Origin: Vulcanimicrobium winogradskyi
GTDB taxonomy: Bacteria; Vulcanimicrobiota; Vulcanimicrobiia; Vulcanimicrobiales; Vulcanimicrobiaceae
Direction: 5' to 3'
NCBI GenBank assembly: GCA_003134965.1
Contig: PLDA01000004.1
Coordinates: 62,001-126,000, forward strand
DNA length: 64,000 nucleotides
How positions within the stretch are numbered: the stretch's first letter is position 1; the number at the start of each line of letters is the position of its first letter. A program made the position numbers and the translations under genes. Positions 23,508 through 31,415 of the stretch are shown piece after piece. The notes under the pieces were generated by a model. The model was not told where the DNA came from. It made no database searches and saw nothing but the letters and a program-made list of their open reading frames with translations.

Positions 23508-24223
23508 TCTTCCGCCAGATTCTTCGAGCCGAAACGGGTTGCGCGTCCTACGTCTTCGGTTGAGGCGGCCAAGGCCGCGGCGCGGTCGTCGATCCTCAGT
23601 TCGAGGTCGCTCAATACGTGGATATCGCAGCCGGCTACGGGATCCGTATCGAGGCGGTCATCTCCACGCACGTCCACGCCGACCATCGTTCCGGAGAGCG
23701 TGCCCTCGCCGCACGGACGAATGCGGGACTCTATCTGCACCGCTCCGCCGAGCTGGCGTATCCGTTCACACCGCTCGACGACGGCGCTGAGATCTCGCTC
23801 GGTAACGTCGTCGTTCGCGTGATGCATACACCGGGCCACACACTCGAGAGTATCTCGCTCCTGGTCACCGATCGCGCGCGCGCCGACGAACCGTGGCTGG
23901 TCCTGACGGGTGATACCCTCTTCGTCGGCGACGTGGGGAGGCCCGACTTCGGCGGTGAGGACGCCGGACGGCAGCTCTTCGCCTCACTTCAGCGGCTCCT
24001 GGCGTTACCCGATCATGTGGAGGTGTACCCGGCACACATCGCGGGGAGTCCGTGCGGGCGCGCGATGAGCGCAAAGCCGTCCTCGACCATCGGATTCGAA
24101 CGTCGCCACAACACGGCGCTCCAGCACGCCGGCGCAGATGGGTTCGTTCGAGCGCTCTTCGAGGGACTGCCGCCCAAACCGCCCGGGTTCGCGGAGACGG
24201 TGGCGGCAAACCGGCGCGGTTAG
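23504..24223 (+). CDS. MBL-fold persulfide-dioxygenase-like protein with in-frame UGA at codon 20
   Basis: The frame starts at a GTG overlapping the MFS stop. Codons 1-19 encode MIFRQILRAETGCASYVFG, then comes TGA (23561-23563), then GGQGRGAVVDPQF, all in one frame. Relatives of the ETHE1/MBL-rhodanese group have an invariant-looking Cys here (SYLIGC). Downstream, HVHADH (56-61), the HTPGHT motif and TGDTLFVGDVGRPD give a complete iron site. It would oxidise glutathione-type persulfide. Without readthrough, only a truncated product from the GTG at 23618 could be made, missing the first strands. Possible explanations are a TGC-to-TGA nonsense mutation, selenocysteine, or a base-call error. Confidence 0.72.
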
Positions 24224-24245
24224 AGGCGCTGCATCACGCCGCCGG

Positions 24246-25643
24246 TCAAGCGGCGACGAAATTCCAGCCGAGGCGGAGGCGCAGCCGTTCGCCGAACCAG
24301 TCGGAGAGCGCGACGAGCCCCCACGTGACCAGGACGTACGCCAACATCTGTTGGTAGAAGAACAGCTGCTGCGCTTGATAGAGCGCTTGTCCGATCCCAC
24401 CCGCGCCGATCAGCCCGACGACCGTCGCGGCGCGGACGTTCCACTCCAGCCGAAACAGCGTGTGCACGACCAGCGGGCCGAGCGCGAGCGGAAGAAACCC
24501 GAACGCCACGATCGGCAGGCGGCGCGCACCGGTCGCCGCGAGGGCGTCGATCGGCGCGGCGGGCACGTTCTCCAGGCTCTCGGCGTACAGTTTACCGAGC
24601 ACGCCGGCCGAGTGCAACCCGAGCGCGAGTGCTCCGGCGAGCGGTCCGATCCCGACCGTGACGATCAGGATCAGGCCGAAGACCAACTCCGGGATCGCGC
24701 GCGCGACATCGAACACGCGCCGGACCGCGACCGCGACGGCGAACGGCACGATGCGCCGCGCCGCGACGAGCGAGGCGGGAAACGCGAGCAGTGCGCCGAT
24801 CACCGTCCCGCCGACTGCGATCGCGAGCGTCTGTGCGATCAGCAGCGGGAGCGAGGCGATCTGCGAGGCGCGCAGATGCGGCGGGAACATCGTGGCGAAC
24901 GTATGGACCGCGTGCGCGAAGGCGAAGATCTGCGGGCGATAGAGCCATAGCGAGATCAGCCCGAGCGGGAGAAGCAGCAGCACGAGTCGCGGGTCGCGGC
25001 GCGCGAGCATGCCGAAGGCGTCGACGGCGGCGACCAGCGCGACCAGGACGATCAAAAGCGTCAGCGTGCGATGAAAGTCGAGCGTGCTCAGCGTGCCGGC
25101 GAGCTCGGTCCCGATACCGCCCCCACCGACCGCACCGACGATGATCGACGCGCGCATAGCGCACTCGAACGCGTAGGTGCCGAACGTCAGCAGATCCGGC
25201 AGCGTGAGCGGGATCAGACCGTAGACCGCAATCGCGATGCGCGACGCGCCGGTCGCGCGCAGCGCTTCGAGCGGCGCGGCATCGGCGGCGGCGAACAGAT
25301 CGCCGTAGACCCGCCCGACCATCGCTGAGTAGAAGAGCGCGAGCGCGACGATCCCGGCCGCCGGACCGAGTCCGACCACGACCACGGCGAGGATCGCCAG
25401 CGTCAGATCGGGGATGGCGCGCAGCGCCGAGAGCACCGCGACGATCAGCCGGTGACCGGGCGCTCGCGTCGCGATCGCGACGGCGAGCGGAACGCCGAGC
25501 ACGAAGGCGATCAGCATCCCGGCGGCGGCCATACCAATCGTCTGCGCGATCGGAACGAGCAGCGCGCGCAAGTACGCCGCCGAGAGATCGGGTGGAAAGA
25601 ACGAACCCACCAGCCGGAGCAGGTTGGTGAACGCGTCGATCAC
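24246..25643 (-). CDS. phnE: Phosphonate/phosphite-type ABC permease, two PhnE domains fused
   Basis: A 465-residue permease made of two complete PhnE-like units. The first starts VIDAFTNLLRLVGSFFPPD, the second contains FATMFPPHL, and each carries a permease loop (ATGASRIAIAVYGLIP; ATGARRLPIVAFGFLP) and a late GAGGIG or GGGGIG motif. Two separate permease genes or a homodimer are usual, so the fusion gives an obligate heterodimer. The GTG start overlaps the ATPase stop (GTGA). Confidence 0.9.
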   Translation of the reverse strand: MIDAFTNLLRLVGSFFPPDLSAAYLRALLVPIAQTIGMAAAGMLIAFVLGVPLAVAIATRAPGHRLIVAVLSALRAIPDLTLAILAVVVVGLGPAAGIVALALFYSAMVGRVYGDLFAAADAAPLEALRATGASRIAIAVYGLIPLTLPDLLTFGTYAFECAMRASIIVGAVGGGGIGTELAGTLSTLDFHRTLTLLIVLVALVAAVDAFGMLARRDPRLVLLLLPLGLISLWLYRPQIFAFAHAVHTFATMFPPHLRASQIASLPLLIAQTLAIAVGGTVIGALLAFPASLVAARRIVPFAVAVAVRRVFDVARAIPELVFGLILIVTVGIGPLAGALALGLHSAGVLGKLYAESLENVPAAPIDALAATGARRLPIVAFGFLPLALGPLVVHTLFRLEWNVRAATVVGLIGAGGIGQALYQAQQLFFYQQMLAYVLVTWGLVALSDWFGERLRLRLGWNFVAA

Positions 25644-26326
25644 GCGACGCGGCCGCCGACGAGTTCGACGACGCGATCGAAGTGGCGGCGTGCGACCTCG
25701 ATCTGGTGGAGCGAGCAGAGCAGGGCGAGGTTCCGCTCCCGCGCGAGATCGCACAGCAGGCGGACGATCTGCTCGCCGAGCGCCGGGTCGAGCGATGCGA
25801 TCGGCTCGTCGGCCAGGATCGCCGTCGGGTGCTGGACGAGCGCGCGCGCGATCGCCACGCGCTGGCGCTGACCGCCGGACAGCTCGTTCGTGCGGTTGCG
25901 CAGCTTCTCGGGGATCCCGACGGCGGTCAGCGCTGCGCTCGCTTCCGCGAGCTCGGCCGCCGTGGGCGCGATCAGGAAGCGCAGCGCGTGCGGCGTGCTC
26001 CACCGGCCAAGCGCGCCGGCCATGACGTTCTGCACGACGGTCAGCCGATCGACCAGGTCGTGCTGCTGCGCGATCATTGCGAGCCGCGCGCGCAGCCGCC
26101 GCAGCGCGCGTCCGCGCAGCTTCGCGACCTCGACGCCGTCGACGTGGATGCTCCCGCCGGCGATCGCCACGGTGCCGTTGAGCGAGCGCAGCAGCGTCGT
26201 CTTCCCGCTGCCGCTCGGCCCGACGAGCGCGACGCACTCGCCGGCCGCGATCCGGAGCGTGACGTCATCGAGAGCGGGCGGCGCGCCGGGTCCGTACACG
26301 ACGCGCACGCCGCTGATCTCGATCAT
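25640..26326 (-). CDS. phnC: Phosphonate/phosphite-type ABC transporter ATPase
   Basis: A 228-residue ABC ATPase. Walker A is GPSGSGKTT, Q-loop IAQQHDLVDRL, signature ELSGGQRQRVAIARAL, Walker B AILADEPIASLD and the switch His in LCSLHQ. The sequence QQHDLVDRLTVVQNVMAGALGR is characteristic of PhnC. It lies four bases after the binding-protein gene and overlaps the permease gene. Whether the substrate is phosphonate, phosphite or phosphate is not settled; no C-P lyase genes are present. Confidence 0.9.
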   Translation of the reverse strand: MIEISGVRVVYGPGAPPALDDVTLRIAAGECVALVGPSGSGKTTLLRSLNGTVAIAGGSIHVDGVEVAKLRGRALRRLRARLAMIAQQHDLVDRLTVVQNVMAGALGRWSTPHALRFLIAPTAAELAEASAALTAVGIPEKLRNRTNELSGGQRQRVAIARALVQHPTAILADEPIASLDPALGEQIVRLLCDLARERNLALLCSLHQIEVARRHFDRVVELVGGRVA

Positions 26327-26330
26327 CGAC

Positions 26331-27209
26331 CTAGAGCAGTTTCAGTTTCGTCGCGATCGTCCGCAGCAGGTCGTACTCGCCGTCGTTCGCGCGGACGAAC
26401 GACGTACCGCGCAGGATCTCCAGCACCGCGGCGTCGCCGGGGGCGTGAAGCGAGAGGAAGGCGCCGGCGAAGGCGGTGCGGTCGGCGGGCGCGGAGTCCT
26501 TGCGCGCGACCCAGACGTAGTCGAGGAACGGCGGGGTGGTGAAGAAGATGCGCATCTTGCTCTTGTCGAGCTGGCCGCCGTCGAGCATCGCACGGTAGAC
26601 GCTTTCGTCGATCGCCCCGGCGTCGACCGCGCCCGACTCGACCGCCTTGGCCGTCGCCGGATGGTTGCCGGTGTAGCGGTAGCTCAGGTCTTTGTCCGGA
26701 TCGATTCCGGCCTGCGTCATCGCATAGAACGGCATCAGGTGGCCGCTGGTCGAGTTGATGTCGCCGAAGGCGAACTTCTTGCCGCGAATATCCTTCAGCG
26801 CGTTGATCGGGGCGGCGGTCTGGGTGATGAACAGCGAGTGGAACTCGCGGTCGCTGGTGCGCTGCACCAGCGGGACGACGCCGTACTGCGCGTGGGCCTT
26901 GACGTATGTCAGGCCCCCCAGGTACGCGAAGTCGAGCGATCCGTTGCCGAGGGCTTCGACGGTTGCGTTGTAGTTCGTCGGGATGACGAGGTCGACGTCG
27001 CGCCCGAGCTTGGCGGCGAGGTAGTCGCGCAGGGGCTTTTTCTGATCGATCGAGATCTGCGTTGCGCCGGCATCAGGGATCATGCCGACGCGCAGGGCGG
27101 TGGCCGCCCGGGCGCGACGGGGCAGCGCGCTCAGTGCGACCAGCGCGGCGCCCGAGGCGAGGACGCAGCGGCGCGAGATCGGCCGCGACGAGAACATCCG
27201 CACGCTCAT
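26331..27209 (-). CDS. phnD: Periplasmic phosphonate/phosphite-binding protein
   Basis: A 292-residue PhnD/PtxB-like solute-binding protein. The N terminus has a Tat-like signal (SRRCVLASGAALVALSAL). Typical family segments are GMIPDAGATQISIDQKKPL, LDFAYLGGLTYVKA and FGDINSTSGHLMPFY, which contact the ligand. The ATG at 27209 is used because it overlaps the CDGSH gene stop (ATGA) and keeps the signal peptide short; a start at 27305 would be out of place inside that gene. Confidence 0.9.
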   Translation of the reverse strand: MSVRMFSSRPISRRCVLASGAALVALSALPRRARAATALRVGMIPDAGATQISIDQKKPLRDYLAAKLGRDVDLVIPTNYNATVEALGNGSLDFAYLGGLTYVKAHAQYGVVPLVQRTSDREFHSLFITQTAAPINALKDIRGKKFAFGDINSTSGHLMPFYAMTQAGIDPDKDLSYRYTGNHPATAKAVESGAVDAGAIDESVYRAMLDGGQLDKSKMRIFFTTPPFLDYVWVARKDSAPADRTAFAGAFLSLHAPGDAAVLEILRGTSFVRANDGEYDLLRTIATKLKLL

Positions 27210-27427
27210 ACCTGTGCCCGCACGGCGGCTTCGGCGGCCTGGAATCCGATTTTGGAATGCGTGCCGTCGCAGAACGGTTTGGTCGTCGAGCCGCCGCAGC
27301 GGCACAGCGCGATGTTGATTTGGCCGCTGAGGTCGTAGGGGTTGCCGTCGGCGTCGGTCAGGGTGAGCTCGCTCAAGTCACCGGTCACCAAGTACGGCCC
27401 GTTCAATCGAGTCTTGATCGTGATCAT
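27206..27427 (-). CDS. CDGSH iron-sulfur domain protein
   Basis: A 73-residue protein with the [2Fe-2S] ligand motif CRCGGSTTKPFCDGTH. The preceding segment TDADGNPYDLSGQINIAL is the usual small beta domain. GGAGG five bases before the ATG at 27427 fixes the start. It overlaps phnD by four bases, so it heads the phnDCE operon. A role in redox sensing or electron transfer linked to phosphonate or phosphite uptake is conceivable but is inference from position only. Confidence 0.9.
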   Translation of the reverse strand: MITIKTRLNGPYLVTGDLSELTLTDADGNPYDLSGQINIALCRCGGSTTKPFCDGTHSKIGFQAAEAAVRAQV

Positions 27428-27503
27428 CGCGTCCTCCGGATGCCCTGCGTCGAGCCGACGGGGTTCCACGCGCTGCTCGGGCAGTCATGTTCGCTGCGGG
27501 CGG

Positions 27504-28469
27504 TCAGCCCAGAAGTGCCCGGCACGCGATCAGACGAGCCTCTGCGTCGCGCTCGAATCGCGCGACGATCTCGGCGGCGCTTTCGATCGCGTGGATCGCT
27601 CCGACCGACTGGCCGGCATAGATGTGGGCGCGCGTGTAGTCACCCGTGCCCTTCGCCTCGCGGAACTCGGCGAGCGCCTGGGGCGAGGCGAGCATCTCGT
27701 CTTCGTGCTCGTGCCAGCGCTCGACGAAGGCGTTGCGCAGCGCCCGGCCTCCAAACTCCTTCGGCCACGGTTTGCCCTGCACGCGATCGTACACGCTCGT
27801 GTAGATCGTCTGCGTCTCGTCGCTCGCGATGATCCGCGCCCGCGCGGCGTCCGCCGTGCGGCTCTCCCGCGCGAGCAGGAACGGCGTGCCGATCCACGCT
27901 CCCGCGGCGCCCGCCGCGAGCACCGCGGCGAAGCCGCGGCCGGTGGCGATCCCGCCGGCGGCCAACACGGGCTTGCGCGTCATCTCCAGGACCAGCTGCA
28001 GCAGCGGGAGCGTGCCGACGCTGCCGGTGTGTCCACCGGCCTCCGTCCCTTGCGCGACCAGCACGTCCACCCCGGCGTCGAGCGCCGCGCGCGCCCAGGC
28101 ACGGTTCTGGACCTGCGAGGCGACCAGGATTCCCGCGGCGTGCAGCCGCGCGACGTACGGCGCCGGGTCGCCGAACGAGATGCTGACCAGCGCCGGGCGC
28201 GCCGCGATCGCGAGGTCGAGCAGCTCCGGACGCCGTGCGAGCACCCACGCGGCGAGCCCGATCCCGAACGGTGTGCCGCCCTGGCGAACGATCTCGGCCT
28301 GCTGCGCGATCGCGTCTTGCGGCTCGTCTTCGTCAAAGCCGAGCATCCCGAACGCGCCGGCGGCGGCGACCGCGCGCGCGAGCTCGCCGCCGGCCTGCGG
28401 CGTCATCGGCGCGTTGAGCAGCGGCACGCGAACGTCCAGCAGCTCGTTCAGGGCGGTATGGAGCGCCAT
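27504..28469 (-). CDS. Nitronate monooxygenase family flavoprotein
   Basis: A 321-residue FMN-dependent TIM-barrel enzyme of the 2-nitropropane dioxygenase group. The FMN/substrate motifs are LLNAPM, VAQGTEAGGHTG (with the catalytic His) and AAGGIATGRG. It oxidises alkyl nitronates such as propionate 3-nitronate in known members. It is the third gene of an operon with a DUF4126 protein and a 68-residue unknown. Confidence 0.88.
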   Translation of the reverse strand: MALHTALNELLDVRVPLLNAPMTPQAGGELARAVAAAGAFGMLGFDEDEPQDAIAQQAEIVRQGGTPFGIGLAAWVLARRPELLDLAIAARPALVSISFGDPAPYVARLHAAGILVASQVQNRAWARAALDAGVDVLVAQGTEAGGHTGSVGTLPLLQLVLEMTRKPVLAAGGIATGRGFAAVLAAGAAGAWIGTPFLLARESRTADAARARIIASDETQTIYTSVYDRVQGKPWPKEFGGRALRNAFVERWHEHEDEMLASPQALAEFREAKGTGDYTRAHIYAGQSVGAIHAIESAAEIVARFERDAEARLIACRALLG

Positions 28470-28470
28470 A

Positions 28471-28677
28471 CTAGGCGCTGCGCTCGTCCATGCGGGCGGC
28501 GAACTGTTCCCACGTCAGCGGATCGGTTCGGCGCGCGCGGGCGGGCCACCAATCGACGCCGCCGCGACTGATCCGCAGCTCGCCGAATTTCTCGCCGTCG
28601 GCGAAGACTTCGTAGACGGCGTCGACCGAACCCAGCTCTCTGGGCGGCGCCGAAACGACGACGCGATGTTCGGGCAT
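28471..28677 (-). CDS. Small hypothetical protein
   Basis: A 68-residue protein with a predicted beta sheet (VYEVFADGEKFGELRISRGG) and a Trp-rich patch (VDWWPARARR) ending in LTWEQFAARMDERSA. The ATG at 28677 overlaps the stop of the DUF4126 gene and its stop is one base before the nitronate monooxygenase start, which strongly supports it being real. The family is not recognised. Confidence 0.65.
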   Translation of the reverse strand: MPEHRVVVSAPPRELGSVDAVYEVFADGEKFGELRISRGGVDWWPARARRTDPLTWEQFAARMDERSA

Positions 28678-29087
28678 CAGCGGGTCACGATCAGCGCGGC
28701 GAGAGCGATCGCGATGGCGTCTTCCGCGACGGCCGCCGGAATCGCGCCGATCTTCCCGATCGCGGCGACCCGCGCGGCGTGGCCGCCGTACGTGCCGGCA
28801 AGCGCGCCGATCACTCCCAGGCATGCACCGATCGTGGGCGAGCCGCCGTGCGGCGCGGCGATGAGCCACCCCGCGATCCCTCCGCTGACGGGCCGGACGA
28901 CGATCGACGGGAAGGCGGTACGGGACGGAATCTTCGGGATGGCGTCGGCGACGTACTCGCCGACCGCCGCGACCGCCAGGACGATCCCGGGGAGACCGCC
29001 CCGTACCAGCATGAGCGCCGCCAGCGAAGTAAACGCGCGAAGACCGGAGACGAAGCCGATCCCGAACGCGAGCAGCATGCTATCCAT
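28677..29087 (-). CDS. DUF4126 membrane protein
   Basis: A 136-residue protein with three or four hydrophobic helices and the DUF4126 pattern ATG-GFVSGLRAFTSLAAL, a short loop with EYVADAIPKIPSRT, then GGIAGWLIAAPHGG. Function unknown. A TATACT element at 29094-29099 on its strand lies six bases from the ATG and is a candidate -10 box of a leaderless transcript. Confidence 0.8.
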   Translation of the reverse strand: MDSMLLAFGIGFVSGLRAFTSLAALMLVRGGLPGIVLAVAAVGEYVADAIPKIPSRTAFPSIVVRPVSGGIAGWLIAAPHGGSPTIGACLGVIGALAGTYGGHAARVAAIGKIGAIPAAVAEDAIAIALAALIVTR

Positions 29088-29127
29088 GCCTCAAGTATAC
29101 ACCGGTCGCCGCGTAGAACCGTTCCGC

Positions 29128-29235
29128 ATGACGTTCGTGACCCGCGCCCGAGCCCGCGTCGACCGCATGGCGTGCCCGTGGCTCATCCGCCGCGACGCGC
29201 TCTACGAGTACTGCCGTTCCCGGCTCGCGGCGTAG
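29128..29235 (+). pseudogene. Remnant of a ChrB-type chromate resistance gene
   Basis: A 35-codon frame encodes FVTRARARVDRMACPWLIRR, which matches the signature region of the ChrB C-terminal domain (TR-x-R-P-x-V-D-R-I-A-C-P-W-L-I-R-R). After this it runs into DALYEYCRSRLAA and stops. ChrB domains need well over 100 residues, so this is a truncated fragment. A ChrA transporter lies one kilobase downstream, where chrB would be expected upstream. Confidence 0.6.
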
Positions 29236-29259
29236 CGACGAGCGAACGGCGCCGCACGC

Positions 29260-30267
29260 ATGACGCCACGCATCGTTCTTGCGACGGCTGCCTGCGCGTT
29301 GCTCGTCGCGGGGGTCGCGTACGCCTGGACCGTCGTCGGTCCGGTCGGGCCCGCGCTGCCGCTGCGCCTGGTCGGCGACTATCCCCTGACCGGGAATGCG
29401 AACCGGTTCGACTACGCGAGCATCGACGAGCGCCGTGGCATCATGTGGGTCGCGCACATGGGCGACGGCTCCGTGGTGGCCTTCGACGTGAAATCGAACC
29501 GCGTTACGCTTACGGTCCCGCTCGGTTCCGGCGCGAGCGTGCGCGGCATCGTCGCTGCGGGCGGCGACGTGTACGCCGCGGCCCAGGGTCTCGGCGCGGT
29601 GGTCGTGCTGGACGGCGCGAACGGAAGGCGTCTCGCCACGGTGCCGGCCGGGGACGTCGACGGGCTTGCGTATGACCCGCTCACGCAGCGGATTTTCGTC
29701 TCGGATGAAAGCGGCGGCCGGGACACCGTCATCGGCACGCGCACGCATACGATCGCCGGCAATGTCGCGCTCGGCGGTGAGGCCGGCAACACGCAGTACG
29801 ATCCGGTCTCTCGGCACATCTTCGTCGGCGTCCAGACTCGTGACGAGCTCGCTGAGATCGACCCTGCCGCGCTGAAGATCGTGCGCCGTTTCGCGTTGCC
29901 CGGCTGCAGCTCGTCTCACAGTGTGGCCATCGACGCGTCAGAACGCGCCGCCTACGTGGGATGTCAGCACAACGCCCGGCTGGTGCGGCTCGATTTGCGC
30001 ACCGGTCGTGTGACCGCTTCGGGCGGCGTCGGCATCGGCGTGGACGTGCTGGCGCTCGACCCGGGCCTGCATCGCCTCTACGCTGCGTCGGAGTCCGGCG
30101 TCGTGAGCGTGTTCGATGTCGCGAACGGCGCGCTCACGCGCGTGGCGCAGGCCTTCCTGCACCTCAATGCGCACGTGGTCGCGGTGGACCCGGCTACACA
30201 TCGCGTGTACTTTCCGCTCTCGAGCGTCGGCGGCAAGCCGGTCATGCGCGTGATGGAACCGCGATGA
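29260..30267 (+). CDS. Secreted YncE-like beta-propeller protein
   Basis: A 335-residue protein with an N-terminal signal or anchor (VLATAACALLVAGVAYAWTV) and repeated propeller blades: FDYASIDERRGIMWVAHMGDG, GLAYDPLTQRIFVSDES, TQYDPVSRHIFVGVQT, VLALDPGLHRLYAASES. It resembles the propeller at 15839. The ATG of chrA overlaps its stop (ATGA), so the two are cotranslated. Two cysteines occur in blades (ALPGCSSS, YVGCQHN) and could form a disulfide. Confidence 0.85.
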   Translation: MTPRIVLATAACALLVAGVAYAWTVVGPVGPALPLRLVGDYPLTGNANRFDYASIDERRGIMWVAHMGDGSVVAFDVKSNRVTLTVPLGSGASVRGIVAAGGDVYAAAQGLGAVVVLDGANGRRLATVPAGDVDGLAYDPLTQRIFVSDESGGRDTVIGTRTHTIAGNVALGGEAGNTQYDPVSRHIFVGVQTRDELAEIDPAALKIVRRFALPGCSSSHSVAIDASERAAYVGCQHNARLVRLDLRTGRVTASGGVGIGVDVLALDPGLHRLYAASESGVVSVFDVANGALTRVAQAFLHLNAHVVAVDPATHRVYFPLSSVGGKPVMRVMEPR

Positions 30268-31415
30268 AAGCGCCGTCCGTGGTCGACCTCGTGCGGTACT
30301 TCCTGGTCTTGGGTGCGACGGGGTTCGGTGGTCCGGTGGCACTTGCGAACTCGATGCGGCGGGATCTGGTCGAGCGGCGCGGCTGGCTCGACGAGGATTC
30401 GTACGATCGCGGTCTGGCGATCGCGACGGCGTGCCCGGGACCGATGGCGTACCAACTCGGCGTGTACTGCGGCTACGTCACGCACGGGGTGTTGGGCGCG
30501 CTCGCGGTCGCCGTCGCCTTCGCCGCGCCGCCGTTCACGATCGTGGTCGCCGTCGCAGCCCTCTACGAGCGGTTTTCCGGCGCGGGGATCACGCGCGGAC
30601 TGTTCTACGGGATCGGGCCGGTCGTCGTCGCCCTCATCCTGCGCGCGAGTTGGAATCTGGGCCGCAAGACGCTGCGGCGTGACTACGGTGCGTGGGCCGT
30701 CGCGGGCGTCGCGTGCGCCGTGACCGTAGCGCTGCAGCAGGAGCTGACCTGGCTGTTCCTCGCCGCCGGCGTGCTCGGTATCGTCGTCTTTGCGCCGCGC
30801 GCAAAACCGGTGGCGTCGGTAACCGCGCCGCCGGTGATGCCGAAGCTGCGGGGTTTCGCGCTCCCGGCGTTGCTCGGGCTGGTGACGCCGTCGGGCCTCG
30901 CACCCTCGCTGTTCTGGTTCTTTCTGAAAACGGGGTTCCTGGTGTTCGGAAGCGGTCTGGTCGTCGTATCGTTCGTGAAGACGTACGTCGTCGACCAATA
31001 CCACTGGCTCGACAACCAGACGTTCGTGGATGCCGTCGCGATCGGGATGATCTCGCCCGGTCCCGTCGTCATCACGGCGACGTTCGTCGGCTACGCGGTG
31101 GACGGCTTCGCCGGCGCGGTCGCCGCAACGGCGGGGATCTTCCTGCCCTCAATCGTGCTCACGATCTTGGCGACACCGCTGCTGCTGCGGTACGGATCGC
31201 ATCCGCGTGTCGCGGGATTCGTGCGCGGCGTGACGGTCGCGGTTGTCGGCGTCCTCGCGGGGACGACCTATCTGATCGGGCGGCCAGTCATCGTGGACGG
31301 CTTCACGGCAGCGCTGCTCGTCGTCGTGCTGGCCGCCCCGTTCGTGGCGAAGCGCGTCCCCGAGCAGGCGTACGTCGCGCTGGGCGGAGTGCTCGGAGTC
31401 GCTCTGCGTCACTAA
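30264..31415 (+). CDS. chrA: Chromate transporter ChrA
   Basis: A 383-residue long-chain CHR-family protein with two homologous halves. The first-half signature is LGATGFGGPVALANSM with GLAIATACPGPMA; the second half has FLVFGSGLVVVSFVK and GMISPGPVVITATFVGY. It exports chromate using the proton gradient in characterised members. Ten or so membrane helices are evident. The start ATG overlaps the propeller gene. The stop overlaps the convergent permease by four bases. Confidence 0.92.
   Translation: MKAPSVVDLVRYFLVLGATGFGGPVALANSMRRDLVERRGWLDEDSYDRGLAIATACPGPMAYQLGVYCGYVTHGVLGALAVAVAFAAPPFTIVVAVAALYERFSGAGITRGLFYGIGPVVVALILRASWNLGRKTLRRDYGAWAVAGVACAVTVALQQELTWLFLAAGVLGIVVFAPRAKPVASVTAPPVMPKLRGFALPALLGLVTPSGLAPSLFWFFLKTGFLVFGSGLVVVSFVKTYVVDQYHWLDNQTFVDAVAIGMISPGPVVITATFVGYAVDGFAGAVAATAGIFLPSIVLTILATPLLLRYGSHPRVAGFVRGVTVAVVGVLAGTTYLIGRPVIVDGFTAALLVVVLAAPFVAKRVPEQAYVALGGVLGVALRH

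Noticed and set aside
23564..23578. The hairpin after the UGA as a canonical SECIS element
   Set aside because: The loop is only about eight bases from the UGA and the stem is a simple GCGGC/GCCGC; bacterial SECIS loops usually lie farther away with a conserved loop G and bulge. Selenocysteine is therefore not asserted.
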